This document shows positions 42,694 to 50,083 of a DNA stretch of 64,000 nt, in pieces (position 1 is the first letter of the stretch; the number at the start of each line of letters is the position of its first letter). A program made the translations under genes and the position numbers. This stretch comes from Mycolicibacterium stellerae (GTDB lineage Bacteria > Actinomycetota > Actinomycetes > Mycobacteriales > Mycobacteriaceae): the NCBI RefSeq assembly GCF_003719305.1, contig NZ_RARC01000001.1, forward strand, positions 124,001 through 188,000. Reading direction: 5' to 3'. The notes beneath the pieces are model-generated. The model saw nothing but the letters and a program-made list of their open reading frames with translations, made no database searches and was not told the origin of the DNA.

Positions 42694-42722
42694 ATTATCT
42701 AAAAATAACAATAATTGGTCAA
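42694..42722 (-). promoter_or_regulatory. Possible second mce promoter P2
   Basis: On the minus strand TTGACC (42722-42717) and GATAAT (42699-42694) are separated by exactly 17 bases in an AT-rich patch. This would give a leader of about 225 bases before mceA, running through site A3. Box quality and spacing are good; use is unproven. Confidence 0.45.
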
Positions 42723-43126
42723 TAGGCGAAGGGCGGCGGCCCGCGGTCGCCGATCCGTTCGCTGTATTCACACCGGGTTGCACCCACCCGAGATCGCGCC
42801 GCCATCACGCCTCCCTGCGGCAGCAGTTGTAGATGCACGGTAAGGGAACTAGTCAGTGCACACGTCGGATTCGGAGATTAATTCGATGTGGGTCAGCTGT
42901 CAGGACGGCCCGTCTCGAATGGGTTTCTCCGCCAGTCGGATTGGCGTTCGTTGCTATTTGTCCCCGGCGTCAAATTTGCGACGAATATCGGTCTTGTGTC
43001 GCAACACTGCGACATCGACGCCTTTGATGAGTCGTGCGTCGTGCCATCATGCAAGGGGCCGGCTTGCCTCGCGCAGGTGATGTGTGCGGGTTTGCCTGCG
43101 GCTGACGCAGCCGCCTCGGAGATCTT

Positions 43127-44323
43127 CTAGCCGGTCTTGACGGGCAGCCTCGCCCAGCCCCGCACGCTCGACGTCCTGGCCCTGCTCGCGTTGCCGTAGT
43201 CGACATCCCAATCAGGCCATCGCTTGAGAACCTCTTCGAACGCGACCCGCCCCTCGAGCCGGGCCAGCGCCGAGCCGAGGCAGAAGTGCAGCCCCTGGCC
43301 GAAGCTCAAGTGACCACCGCTGCGGTGGATGTCGTAACGGTCGGGGTCGGTGAATTTCGTCTCGTCGCGATTGGCTGACCCGTTGAGCAGCAACATGTAC
43401 GACCCTTCGGTCACAGCGCGCCCGTACAGGTCGACGTCGGCGGCGACGTAACGCGCCTGCACCGGCGACGGCGGCTCATAGCGAAGCGTCTCTTCGACAG
43501 CTGACGGGATCAACGACGGATCCTCGACGAGTTCGCGCCGTTGATCGGGATGTTCACCGAGCAGTTGCCCCATGAATCCGATCAGCCGAGCGGTGGTTTC
43601 GTTTCCGGCGCCGGCGATCATCGCGGTGTAGGCGAGTATCTCGGTGCGTTCGAGGCGACGACGTGTCCCGTCCGGTTCGTCTATCTCCGCGTTCAACAGT
43701 TCGGTCATCAAATCGTCGGAGGGATGCGTTGACCTCCACTCGATGTAGTCGGCGAACATGGCGATCGATTCAGCGATGACCGTCTGACTGAGATCACCCT
43801 GCTCCGCGCCGACCGTGATGCTCTTGTCGTTGCGATCGCGGATCTGCTGCTGGCCCTCCTCCGGGATGCCCAGTAGATAGCCGATGGTCCGCATCGGCAT
43901 GAACGCGCCGAGATCGGCGACGAAGTCGAAGCCGTCGGCATCGAGAAGGGGATCCAGTGCGCTGACGCAGAATTCGCGCACCAGTTCTTCTACCGCCAGC
44001 ATCCGGCGCGGGGTGAACACCCGAGACAGCAACCGCCGGTGCAGATCGTGCAGCGGCGGATCTTCCCACAGCAGGATCCCCGGCGGCACTTCGATTCCGC
44101 TGAAGAGAATGTCTGCCGTGGTTCCGCGTCCCGATCGATATGTCTGCCAGTCCGGCAGGGCGCGGGCCACGTCGTCGTAGCGACTCAGCGCATAGAAGTT
44201 GTACTTCTCGTTGAAATACAAGGGCGCTTCGGCGCGCATCCGTTTCCACACCGGATACGGATCGTCGTCGATCGCGAAGTCGAACGGGTCGTAATACAGC
44301 CCGACGGTCGGACTACTGGCCAC
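43127..44323 (-). CDS. Cytochrome P450
   Basis: A 398-residue P450, paralogue of the one at 30811-32007. I-helix IAGAGNETTAR, ExxR in EETLRYE and heme loop FGQGLHFCLGSALAR are intact. GTG at 44323 has an excellent AGGAGG site 4 bases upstream and follows the AveC-like membrane gene by 18 bases. The operon is microprotein - AveC-like - P450, preceded by a perfect operator palindrome. Duplication of this P450 type within 12 kb, with different partners (LLM flavoprotein versus AveC-like protein), suggests division of labour on related substrates. Confidence 0.95.
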   Translation of the reverse strand: MASSPTVGLYYDPFDFAIDDDPYPVWKRMRAEAPLYFNEKYNFYALSRYDDVARALPDWQTYRSGRGTTADILFSGIEVPPGILLWEDPPLHDLHRRLLSRVFTPRRMLAVEELVREFCVSALDPLLDADGFDFVADLGAFMPMRTIGYLLGIPEEGQQQIRDRNDKSITVGAEQGDLSQTVIAESIAMFADYIEWRSTHPSDDLMTELLNAEIDEPDGTRRRLERTEILAYTAMIAGAGNETTARLIGFMGQLLGEHPDQRRELVEDPSLIPSAVEETLRYEPPSPVQARYVAADVDLYGRAVTEGSYMLLLNGSANRDETKFTDPDRYDIHRSGGHLSFGQGLHFCLGSALARLEGRVAFEEVLKRWPDWDVDYGNASRARTSSVRGWARLPVKTG

Positions 44324-44341
44324 AAAACCTCCTTGGCGAAG

Positions 44342-45127
44342 CTATCTGGGTTGGTTCGGAACACCGGGGAACAACTGCTCCCCCGTTCCCGAAGTCACGT
44401 AGCCCATCCGCATGGTGACGAGATGAGGCGCGAAAACCGCCCCATACAAAACGTTTCCGATGACGATGACAGCGACGATGGACACGATCGCCGACTGAGC
44501 TCGGGTCGCCGATACCTTGTCCGACCACATTTCGATGACATTGCGTCCTTGCGAATCCGTGCGACCAAGGAGGTAGGTGAAGACCATCATCTGAATGCCC
44601 ATCGCGATGGCGTCATAAATGGGGTACTGGTGCAGGGTCCCCTCGAACAGGCCCAAACCCGGGATGACATAGGCGTAGTAGAAGACGCCGAGTCGCGCTC
44701 CCAACCCCGCGTTGAAGAGCAACGCCCAACAGAAGCCGACGGCGAGACCCACGGTCAGGAAGGTGATCGGCTGGCGCCATCCGAACCGGGCGATCAGCCG
44801 TCGCCCGATCGCGGCGCCGATCACGGCGGGCAGGCAGAAGTAACCGATGTATCCCACGGGCACCGACGACGGCAGCCCGCCCCACGTCATGTTCAGCGGC
44901 CACCACGACGGCATGCGCGGAAGTGCGGGCGGGAACTGCGCATACATCGCCCAGTCGTAGGGCGCCTCGATCCAAGAGAACGAGATCGCCGAGATGCAGA
45001 GCAGCAGCAGCGGGTGCAGTCGGCGATTGCGAATGCTCAGATAGACGCCGGCTACCAAGAACAGAATGCCGCTGACCCAGCCGAAGATCACGGACGCCAT
45101 CAGCAGCGGCGTCAGTTCGGTGCTCAC
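44342..45127 (-). CDS. AveC-like membrane protein, short form
   Basis: A 261-residue integral membrane protein with about seven hydrophobic segments, beginning LLMASVIFGWVSGILFLVAGVYL. Loops rich in Trp and Pro (WIEAPYDWAMYAQFPPALPRMPSWWPLNMTWGG) resemble those of the longer AveC-like protein at 24428-25570, and both precede a P450 gene. GTG at 45127 overlaps the preceding microprotein stop in GTGA. Assignment to the AveC/spirocyclase-like family is by pattern; enzymatic activity is not implied. The shared membrane topology could instead indicate a lipid-substrate delivery role. Confidence 0.65.
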   Translation of the reverse strand: MSTELTPLLMASVIFGWVSGILFLVAGVYLSIRNRRLHPLLLLCISAISFSWIEAPYDWAMYAQFPPALPRMPSWWPLNMTWGGLPSSVPVGYIGYFCLPAVIGAAIGRRLIARFGWRQPITFLTVGLAVGFCWALLFNAGLGARLGVFYYAYVIPGLGLFEGTLHQYPIYDAIAMGIQMMVFTYLLGRTDSQGRNVIEMWSDKVSATRAQSAIVSIVAVIVIGNVLYGAVFAPHLVTMRMGYVTSGTGEQLFPGVPNQPR

Positions 45128-45240
45128 CGATCGCGCTCTTCACCCGCGCGACCGCGCGCCTCGGGGTCGAAATAGATGACCGCGCCGAAGATGACCGCGA
45201 TCAGCGCGAACAGCGTGCCGAGCATGATGAGTTGGCCCAC
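45124..45240 (-). CDS. 38-residue single-pass membrane microprotein
   Basis: From GTG at 45240 the minus strand encodes 38 residues: a hydrophobic helix LIMLGTLFALIAVIFGAVIY (residues 4-23) followed by a charged tail FDPEARGRAGEERDR. A GGAAGGGG ribosome-binding stretch lies 9 bases upstream. The TGA overlaps the GTG of the AveC-like gene (GTGA), the same coupling used throughout this region. The predicted topology is one membrane span with a cytoplasmic charged tail. Small size, a proper start site and tight coupling support a real gene; a homologue search across mycobacteria would decide. Confidence 0.65.
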   Translation of the reverse strand: MGQLIMLGTLFALIAVIFGAVIYFDPEARGRAGEERDR

Positions 45241-45272
45241 AACCAGCCCCTTCCGCGGCGTTCGTCGGATCG

Positions 45273-45292
45273 TTAATAGTGGACACTATTAA
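45273..45292. promoter_or_regulatory. Operator-like site B2: perfect palindrome
   Basis: TTAATAGTG-GA-CACTATTAA is a perfect 9-base inverted repeat with a 2-base centre. It lies between the TetR gene (starts 45328) and the microprotein-AveC-P450 operon (starts 45240), 32 and 35 bases from the respective starts. The arrangement is the classic autoregulated divergent TetR layout. A 17-of-20 match occurs at 33308-33327. Confidence 0.8.
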
Positions 45293-45327
45293 AGGGGGTT
45301 GGTCAAGGCCGTCTATCGTGGAGCGCT

Positions 45328-45957
45328 GTGAAGACGTCGGCTCAGGCTGGCCGCCGGCCCGCAGGCGAGCCGCGCAGACTTCTGCTGGATGCCGCCCGCG
45401 AGCTGTTCGCGCGCAAGGACTATCGCAGCACCACAACGCGTGAGATCGCCGAGAGCGCAGGCGTCACCGAATACCTCCTCTTTCGCCATTTCGGCTCCAA
45501 GGCAGGCCTGTTCCGAGAGGCGCTGGTTCTCCCGTTCACGAGCATCGTCGACGAGTTCGCCAGGACCTGGCAGACGATCGACCCCGACAGCACCGACGAA
45601 GACGAACTGGCGCGCCACTTCGTCGAACAGGTCTACGACGTCGTCGTCGAGCATCGCGGTCTGCTGCTCACCCTGGTCGCGGCAGAGGGCTTCAGCGATG
45701 AGGAGATCGCCGACGCGGGCATCGCCGACATCAGGCGCGCGCTCAAGGTGCTGGGTCAGATCAGCGTCGAAGGCATGAAATTGCGTGGCCTGCAATCGAA
45801 CCAACCAGACCTGCCCGCCCATTCGACGATGGCGATGATCGTCGGCATGGTCGCGCTGCGGTCAAGCTTCTTCGGGACCAAGCCGCCCTCACGAGACGCG
45901 ATTGTTGACGAACTCGTCCAGGCGACACTGCACGGCTTCCTACACCGCGGCGACTGA
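45328..45957 (+). CDS. TetR-family transcriptional regulator
   Basis: A 209-residue single-unit TetR. The N-terminal helix-turn-helix is ARKDYRSTTTREIAESAGVTEYLLFRHFGSKAGLF (about residues 28-62), with an all-helical C-terminal ligand domain of unknown specificity. GTG at 45328. It is divergent from the microprotein-AveC-P450 operon across a perfect 20-base palindrome, making that operon and itself the likely targets, along with the DapB-like gene at 33377. The inducer is probably a metabolite of the cluster substrate. Confidence 0.92.
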   Translation: MKTSAQAGRRPAGEPRRLLLDAARELFARKDYRSTTTREIAESAGVTEYLLFRHFGSKAGLFREALVLPFTSIVDEFARTWQTIDPDSTDEDELARHFVEQVYDVVVEHRGLLLTLVAAEGFSDEEIADAGIADIRRALKVLGQISVEGMKLRGLQSNQPDLPAHSTMAMIVGMVALRSSFFGTKPPSRDAIVDELVQATLHGFLHRGD

Positions 45958-45984
45958 GGCCCGACCCGACTCATCACCATGCAG

Positions 45985-47106
45985 TCACAGGTTCGCAGTC
46001 ACAGATTCCGAGGACAGAACCCTTGGGATGACCTGTGACCCGAACAGTTCGATGGACCGCATCACCTTGTCGTGTGGAATGCCGCCGATCGCATGACTGG
46101 TGATCACCTGGTCGACATCCAGCGCGGCAAAGGAATTGATCGTGTCGAGGCACTCATCGGGATCACCCACGCTGATGACGCCCAAGTCGATCAAGGCATC
46201 GATCGGATTGCCGTACTTCTCCACGAGGCGCTCGATGTCTGCGGCGTCTTCCGGGAGCATCTTGGCGTAGATCTCGTATCCCGGCTTTCCAGATACCGTG
46301 GAGAACAGCTTGAACACGTTTTCGCTGTACCACTCGACGGCGGGCCCACCCACGGCACGCGCCTCCTCACGTGAATCGGCGCAATGCGTCAACACATACG
46401 CGGCAATCTGGTTGTTGATCTCCTCCGGCGGCTTGGGACATTGTCTGATCGCGTCGCGATACACCTCGATGAGCGGTGCCAGCTTTTCGGCGTGCCCGAT
46501 GATGAACGCCAACACACCCAAGCCGTTGCGGCCGGCAATCTCGAAACTTTCCGGGCTGCTGGCGGCCATCCACATGGGCGGCCCCGGCCGCTGTACGGGC
46601 TTGGGCCAGACCTCTCGCGACGGCAGGTTGATGTATGTGCCTTCGACACCCGGATAGGGTTCGTCCCGCCACATCTTCGGTATCTCGTTGAGTGCCTCGA
46701 GCCACATCCCTCGTGCGTCCGCGGGTTCGATCCCGAACGCCTCCAGCTCGCTTGCCGTCGCGGCACGCCCAGTGCCGAACTCCACTCGCCCGTTGGACAT
46801 TATGTCGAGCGCAGCGATCCGCTCGGCAACATGAAAAGGCGGGTTGAACTTCGGCGGCAACAGCACAACTCCGTGACCGATCCGGATGCGTTCGGTGTGC
46901 TGAGCGACGGCCGAGAGCCAGACTTCGGGTGACGAACCGTGCGAGTACTCGGTCAGGAAATGATGCTCGACGTGCCAGAGATAGTCGAAACCCACCTTCT
47001 CGGCCAGCTTTGCCTGCTCGATGGCGTCCCAATAGTGCCTAAACTCAGCATTTTCCGCCCACGGTCGCGGCCCGAGCTGCATCTCCCACAACATTCCGTA
47101 CTTCAT
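45985..47106 (-). CDS. LLM-class flavin-dependent oxidoreductase
   Basis: A 373-residue luciferase-like monooxygenase. Key blocks are FDYLWHVEHHFLTEYSHGSSPEVWLSAVAQHTERIRIGHGVVLLP, RIAALDIMSNGRVEFGTGRAATASELEAFGI and MWMAASSPESFEIAGRNGLGVL, typical of the alkanal/bacterial luciferase alpha-like branch. ATG at 47106 has an AGGAG site. It is divergent from an acyl-CoA synthetase gene, with two GCGTAG palindromes in the 245-base gap. Its C-terminus converges on the TetR gene. It probably oxygenates a substrate of the CoA-dependent pathway that follows; a flavin reductase gene is not adjacent. Confidence 0.92.
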   Translation of the reverse strand: MKYGMLWEMQLGPRPWAENAEFRHYWDAIEQAKLAEKVGFDYLWHVEHHFLTEYSHGSSPEVWLSAVAQHTERIRIGHGVVLLPPKFNPPFHVAERIAALDIMSNGRVEFGTGRAATASELEAFGIEPADARGMWLEALNEIPKMWRDEPYPGVEGTYINLPSREVWPKPVQRPGPPMWMAASSPESFEIAGRNGLGVLAFIIGHAEKLAPLIEVYRDAIRQCPKPPEEINNQIAAYVLTHCADSREEARAVGGPAVEWYSENVFKLFSTVSGKPGYEIYAKMLPEDAADIERLVEKYGNPIDALIDLGVISVGDPDECLDTINSFAALDVDQVITSHAIGGIPHDKVMRSIELFGSQVIPRVLSSESVTANL

Positions 47107-47177
47107 TCTTGGTTGGCTCCTGTCTCGACGGTGAACTGCACTGAGAGAACAGCACCACGCCGGGACGGGGATGGCAT

Positions 47178-47192
47178 GCGTAGTCGCTACGC
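47178..47192. promoter_or_regulatory. Operator-like site C1
   Basis: GCGTAG-TCG-CTACGC is a perfect 6-base inverted repeat with a 3-base centre, 71 bases upstream of the LLM flavoprotein ATG. With its ATGCGTAGT flank it resembles site C3 at 60749. Confidence 0.6.
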
Positions 47193-47246
47193 CGCGTCTG
47201 TGCCGCGCCGTCGACCCGGCTGATCAGGTCCGCAATCGATGGGCGC

Positions 47247-47263
47247 AGCGTAGTGACTACGCT
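47247..47263. promoter_or_regulatory. Operator-like site C2
   Basis: AGCGTAGT-G-ACTACGCT is a perfect 8-base inverted repeat around one base. It lies 88 bases before the acyl-CoA synthetase start and its centre is 70 bases from site C1, so two regulators could bind in the divergent promoter. Confidence 0.65.
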
Positions 47264-47351
47264 TCTGCCCCCATCCCCTGTGATGTTGAGTATGTGCGGT
47301 GAGCGTTGAGCAACACATGCGTAATCCGACTGTCCGGCTGGATCTTGCGCC

Positions 47352-48908
47352 GTGCATGTGACCGATCACCTGGCTACCGCAGCACGCTGCTGGCCTCACC
47401 GCCGCGGCTTTGGGGGTGATGGCGGAGACATCACCTTTTCCGCGGCAGACGCGGCGGCTAACAGGCTGGCGCGGGCGCTGATCGCCGACGGCTTCACCGT
47501 GGGCGCACAGTTCGCCGTGATCAGCCCGAACGATTCGCGAGCGCTGGTGGCGCTGCTTGGCGCCATGCGGGCCGGAGGCGCCTGGTGCAACGTCACCCTG
47601 AGCGCTCCCTTCGAAGTCACCGCTTCGCTGCTGAGGCGCGGCGGATGCCGGGTGCTGTTGTTTCATTCCTCGGTCGCCGACAAGGCGACGGCTTACGCCG
47701 AAGCGATCCCGAGTATCACGCGGCTGCTGTGCATCGATTCACCTGATACCGACTACCCGTCGCTGACGCAGTGGTCACAGGAGCACTCCGAAGCACACCT
47801 GGATCTGGTCATTCCCGGTGACGCCCTTGGCTGCCAGGGAGTCACCGGAGGTACCACCGGACAACCGAAGATCACGCAGGCGACGCACACATTCTTGCTG
47901 ATGTCGACATTGGCTTGGGCGACCTGCTGGCACTTCGACGAGCCGCCAGTGAACCTCGCCGTCGCACCGATCACCCACGCCGGCGGCATGATCGCCCTCG
48001 CGCAGCTGCAATTCGGCGGCACCACCGTCTGCCTGGCAACACCGAAGGTGGACGACGTCATCAAGCGCATCGAGCAAGACCGGGTGACGACGGTGTTCCT
48101 GCCGCCGACACTGATATACCGTCTGCTGTCTCACCCGGACCTCCAGCGCCACGATCTGTCGTCCCTGAGATACGTGATCTCCGCGGGTGCTCCGATCGCA
48201 CCGGACCGGATCAGCCAGGCAGTCGACGCCCTCGGCCCCGTCGTAGCACAGGCATACGGGCAGACCGAGGCCGGCTTCCCGCTGACCTGGATGTCGCCGA
48301 CGGAAGTCGCGAGGGCCGTGCAGTCTGGAGACGACGAACGGCTACTGTCCTGCGGCAGGCCGACTTTCATCTGCACCACGATCGAGACGATGAATCCCGA
48401 CGGCGCGGTCCTCCCCCCGGGGGTAACGGGCGAGATCGTGCTGCGCGGACCGACGACGATGGTGCGCTACCTCGACGATCCCGGCGCCACCGAAGAGGTG
48501 CAACGCCATGGTTGGCACCACACCGGAGACATCGGCCGACGCGACGAGGACGGGTATGTCTTCATCACCGACCGGCTCAGGGACGTCGTGATCTCCGGCG
48601 GCTTCAACGTTTTTCCCTTCGAGGTCGAACAGGCGATCCTGAGCCACCCCGACGTTGCCGATTGTGCGGTCATCGGTATTCCGAGCGACGAATGGGGAGA
48701 GTCCGTGCACGCCTGCGTGGAACTCCGGCCCGAAGCAACACTCACCGAAATCACGCTGATTCAGCGCTGCAAGCAATTGGTGGGTCCGGTCAAGGCACCC
48801 AAGAGCATTGAGTTCGTCGCCGGCCTTCCCCGCAGCCCGGTGGGCAAGGTCCTCAAACGCGAGTTACGAGCCCGCTATTGGGAGCACCGCGAGCGGACCA
48901 TCGTGTGA
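47352..48908 (+). CDS. Acyl-CoA synthetase (AMP-forming)
   Basis: A 518-residue class I adenylate-forming enzyme that activates a carboxylic acid as its CoA thioester. The P-loop is GVTGGTTGQPK (about residue 165), the aromatic/adenine motif is AYGQTEAG, the hinge Asp lies in TGDIGRRDEDGYVFITDR, and the catalytic Lys is in SPVGKVLKREL near the C-terminus. A conserved VVISGGFNVFPFEVE block is present. GTG at 47352; GTG at 47358 is an alternative. The Lys is the classical target of Pat acetylation, and pat is encoded in this window. The substrate is not inferable. Confidence 0.93.
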   Translation: MHVTDHLATAARCWPHRRGFGGDGGDITFSAADAAANRLARALIADGFTVGAQFAVISPNDSRALVALLGAMRAGGAWCNVTLSAPFEVTASLLRRGGCRVLLFHSSVADKATAYAEAIPSITRLLCIDSPDTDYPSLTQWSQEHSEAHLDLVIPGDALGCQGVTGGTTGQPKITQATHTFLLMSTLAWATCWHFDEPPVNLAVAPITHAGGMIALAQLQFGGTTVCLATPKVDDVIKRIEQDRVTTVFLPPTLIYRLLSHPDLQRHDLSSLRYVISAGAPIAPDRISQAVDALGPVVAQAYGQTEAGFPLTWMSPTEVARAVQSGDDERLLSCGRPTFICTTIETMNPDGAVLPPGVTGEIVLRGPTTMVRYLDDPGATEEVQRHGWHHTGDIGRRDEDGYVFITDRLRDVVISGGFNVFPFEVEQAILSHPDVADCAVIGIPSDEWGESVHACVELRPEATLTEITLIQRCKQLVGPVKAPKSIEFVAGLPRSPVGKVLKRELRARYWEHRERTIV

Positions 48909-48939
48909 ACCGGGCGTCCACGCCGATCACCGGCTTCAC
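48905..48939. terminator. Hairpin between convergent genes
   Basis: GTGAACCGG (48905-48913) and CCGGCTTCAC (48930-48939) pair with one bulged base and overlap the stop codons of the two converging genes. It lacks a U-tract, as is common in mycobacteria, and could act as a bidirectional terminator or insulator. Confidence 0.4.
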
Positions 48940-50081
48940 AGACCGAGCGACTTGCCGATGATCGACTTCATGACTTCACTTGTACCGCCGTAGATTCGGG
49001 TCACCCGCGCATCGGCGAACAGCCGCGCGATCGGGTAGTCGAGTATGTATCCGTACCCACCGAAGAGTTGCAGACAGCGGTCGACCGCGCGGGTCTGCAC
49101 CTCGGAACAGAAGAGCTTGACCTTCGCGGCGTCGACCGGATCCAGTTCCCGGTGTTCGTGCGCGAGCGCCGCGGCATCGAACATTGCCTGTCCCGCAGCG
49201 ATTTCGGTCGCGACCGCCGCGAGTTCGAACTTGGTGTTCTGGAAGGTGCTGAGCTCCTTTCCGAAGACGCGGCGGTGCCCGACATAGTCGAGCGTCGCAT
49301 CAAGAGCCGCCTGCGCCGACGAGACCGCGTTGAGTGCGACGCCAAGTCGTTCACCGGCCAGGTTGTGCGTGAGGTAGGTGAAGGCCTCCCCCTCACACCC
49401 CAGCAGGTTCGCCTTGGGCACCCTCACTTGGTCGAACGCCAACTCGGCGGTGTCCTGCACGGGCAGGCCGATCTTGTTCAGGTTCGCCCCCTTGGTGAAA
49501 CCGGGCATCCCGGCCTCGACGACAAGCAGTGAGAGCCCCTTCCTGCGATCCTCGGTGTTCGAGGTCCGAGCCACGACGATCACAGCGTCGGCCAGGATGC
49601 CGCCGGTGATGAACGTCTTCGCGCCGGTGACGACGTAGTCGTCGCCGTCACGCACCGCCACCGTCTTGATGCCGCCGAGATCGGAGCCGGTATCCGGTTC
49701 GGTCATGGCGATCGCGGTCAACATCGCACCGGCGGCGCACCTGGGTAGCCATCGGCTGCGCTGCTCGGCGTTGCTATAGGTGAGGAAGTACGGCATCACC
49801 ACGTCGAGATGGCAGCGCAGCGGTCCGAGGTGGACCATCGCCCGCGCGACCTCCTCGTGCAGGACGACGCTGTAGAGGTATCCCGCCTCACCCGACCCGC
49901 CGTATTCGACCGGGATGTTCATACCGAGGACACCGAGGTCCGCCAGGCGCACGAAGAAGTCCCTGGGCACCAGCTTGCCCTGCAGCCAGTCGGGAAATAC
50001 CGGGACGACTTCACGCTGGAGGAATGCGCGAATCATCGCGCGGAAGGCGTCGTGTTCACGGCTGAAGAGTGTGCGCTTCAC
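48936..50081 (-). CDS. Acyl-CoA dehydrogenase
   Basis: A 381-residue FAD-dependent acyl-CoA dehydrogenase introducing an alpha-beta double bond. Signature segments are AIAMTEPDTGSDLGGIKTVAVRDGDDYVVTGAKTFITGG and the C-terminal QLFGGYGYILDYPIARLFADARVTRIYGGTSEVMK, where the Glu-like base region lies. GTG at 50081 is used because family alignment begins there, 2 bases after the thiolase stop; an open frame upstream is a shadow of the thiolase gene. It is the last gene of a seven-gene CoA-catabolic operon starting at 56318. Confidence 0.95.
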   Translation of the reverse strand: MKRTLFSREHDAFRAMIRAFLQREVVPVFPDWLQGKLVPRDFFVRLADLGVLGMNIPVEYGGSGEAGYLYSVVLHEEVARAMVHLGPLRCHLDVVMPYFLTYSNAEQRSRWLPRCAAGAMLTAIAMTEPDTGSDLGGIKTVAVRDGDDYVVTGAKTFITGGILADAVIVVARTSNTEDRRKGLSLLVVEAGMPGFTKGANLNKIGLPVQDTAELAFDQVRVPKANLLGCEGEAFTYLTHNLAGERLGVALNAVSSAQAALDATLDYVGHRRVFGKELSTFQNTKFELAAVATEIAAGQAMFDAAALAHEHRELDPVDAAKVKLFCSEVQTRAVDRCLQLFGGYGYILDYPIARLFADARVTRIYGGTSEVMKSIIGKSLGL

Positions 50082-50083
50082 AC

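Larger units (their letters stand above)
42464..43126. other. Non-coding region upstream of mce operon
   Basis: The 663 bases between mceA and the P450 at 43127 contain no credible gene; the short plus-strand frames near 42833-43130 have no recognisable product. The left half holds the mce promoters and operator described separately. An AT-rich patch at 42690-42722 contrasts with the high-GC surroundings. The right half (42750-43126) shows nothing I can name. Confidence 0.6.

Noticed and set aside
42460..42783. A 107-codon frame ending in a GTGA overlap with mceA
   Set aside because: The overlap looked like a coupled upstream gene, but the translation has no membrane segments or YrbE features and crosses both predicted promoters and site A3.
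42833..43130. Short plus-strand frames in the mce upstream region
   Set aside because: Three overlapping frames of similar length in different phases with no ribosome-binding site and no recognisable protein pattern.
44039..45175. A 378-codon plus-strand open frame opposite the AveC-like protein and P450
   Set aside because: Low-complexity Arg/Asp/His composition and overlap with two coupled minus-strand genes; no motif.
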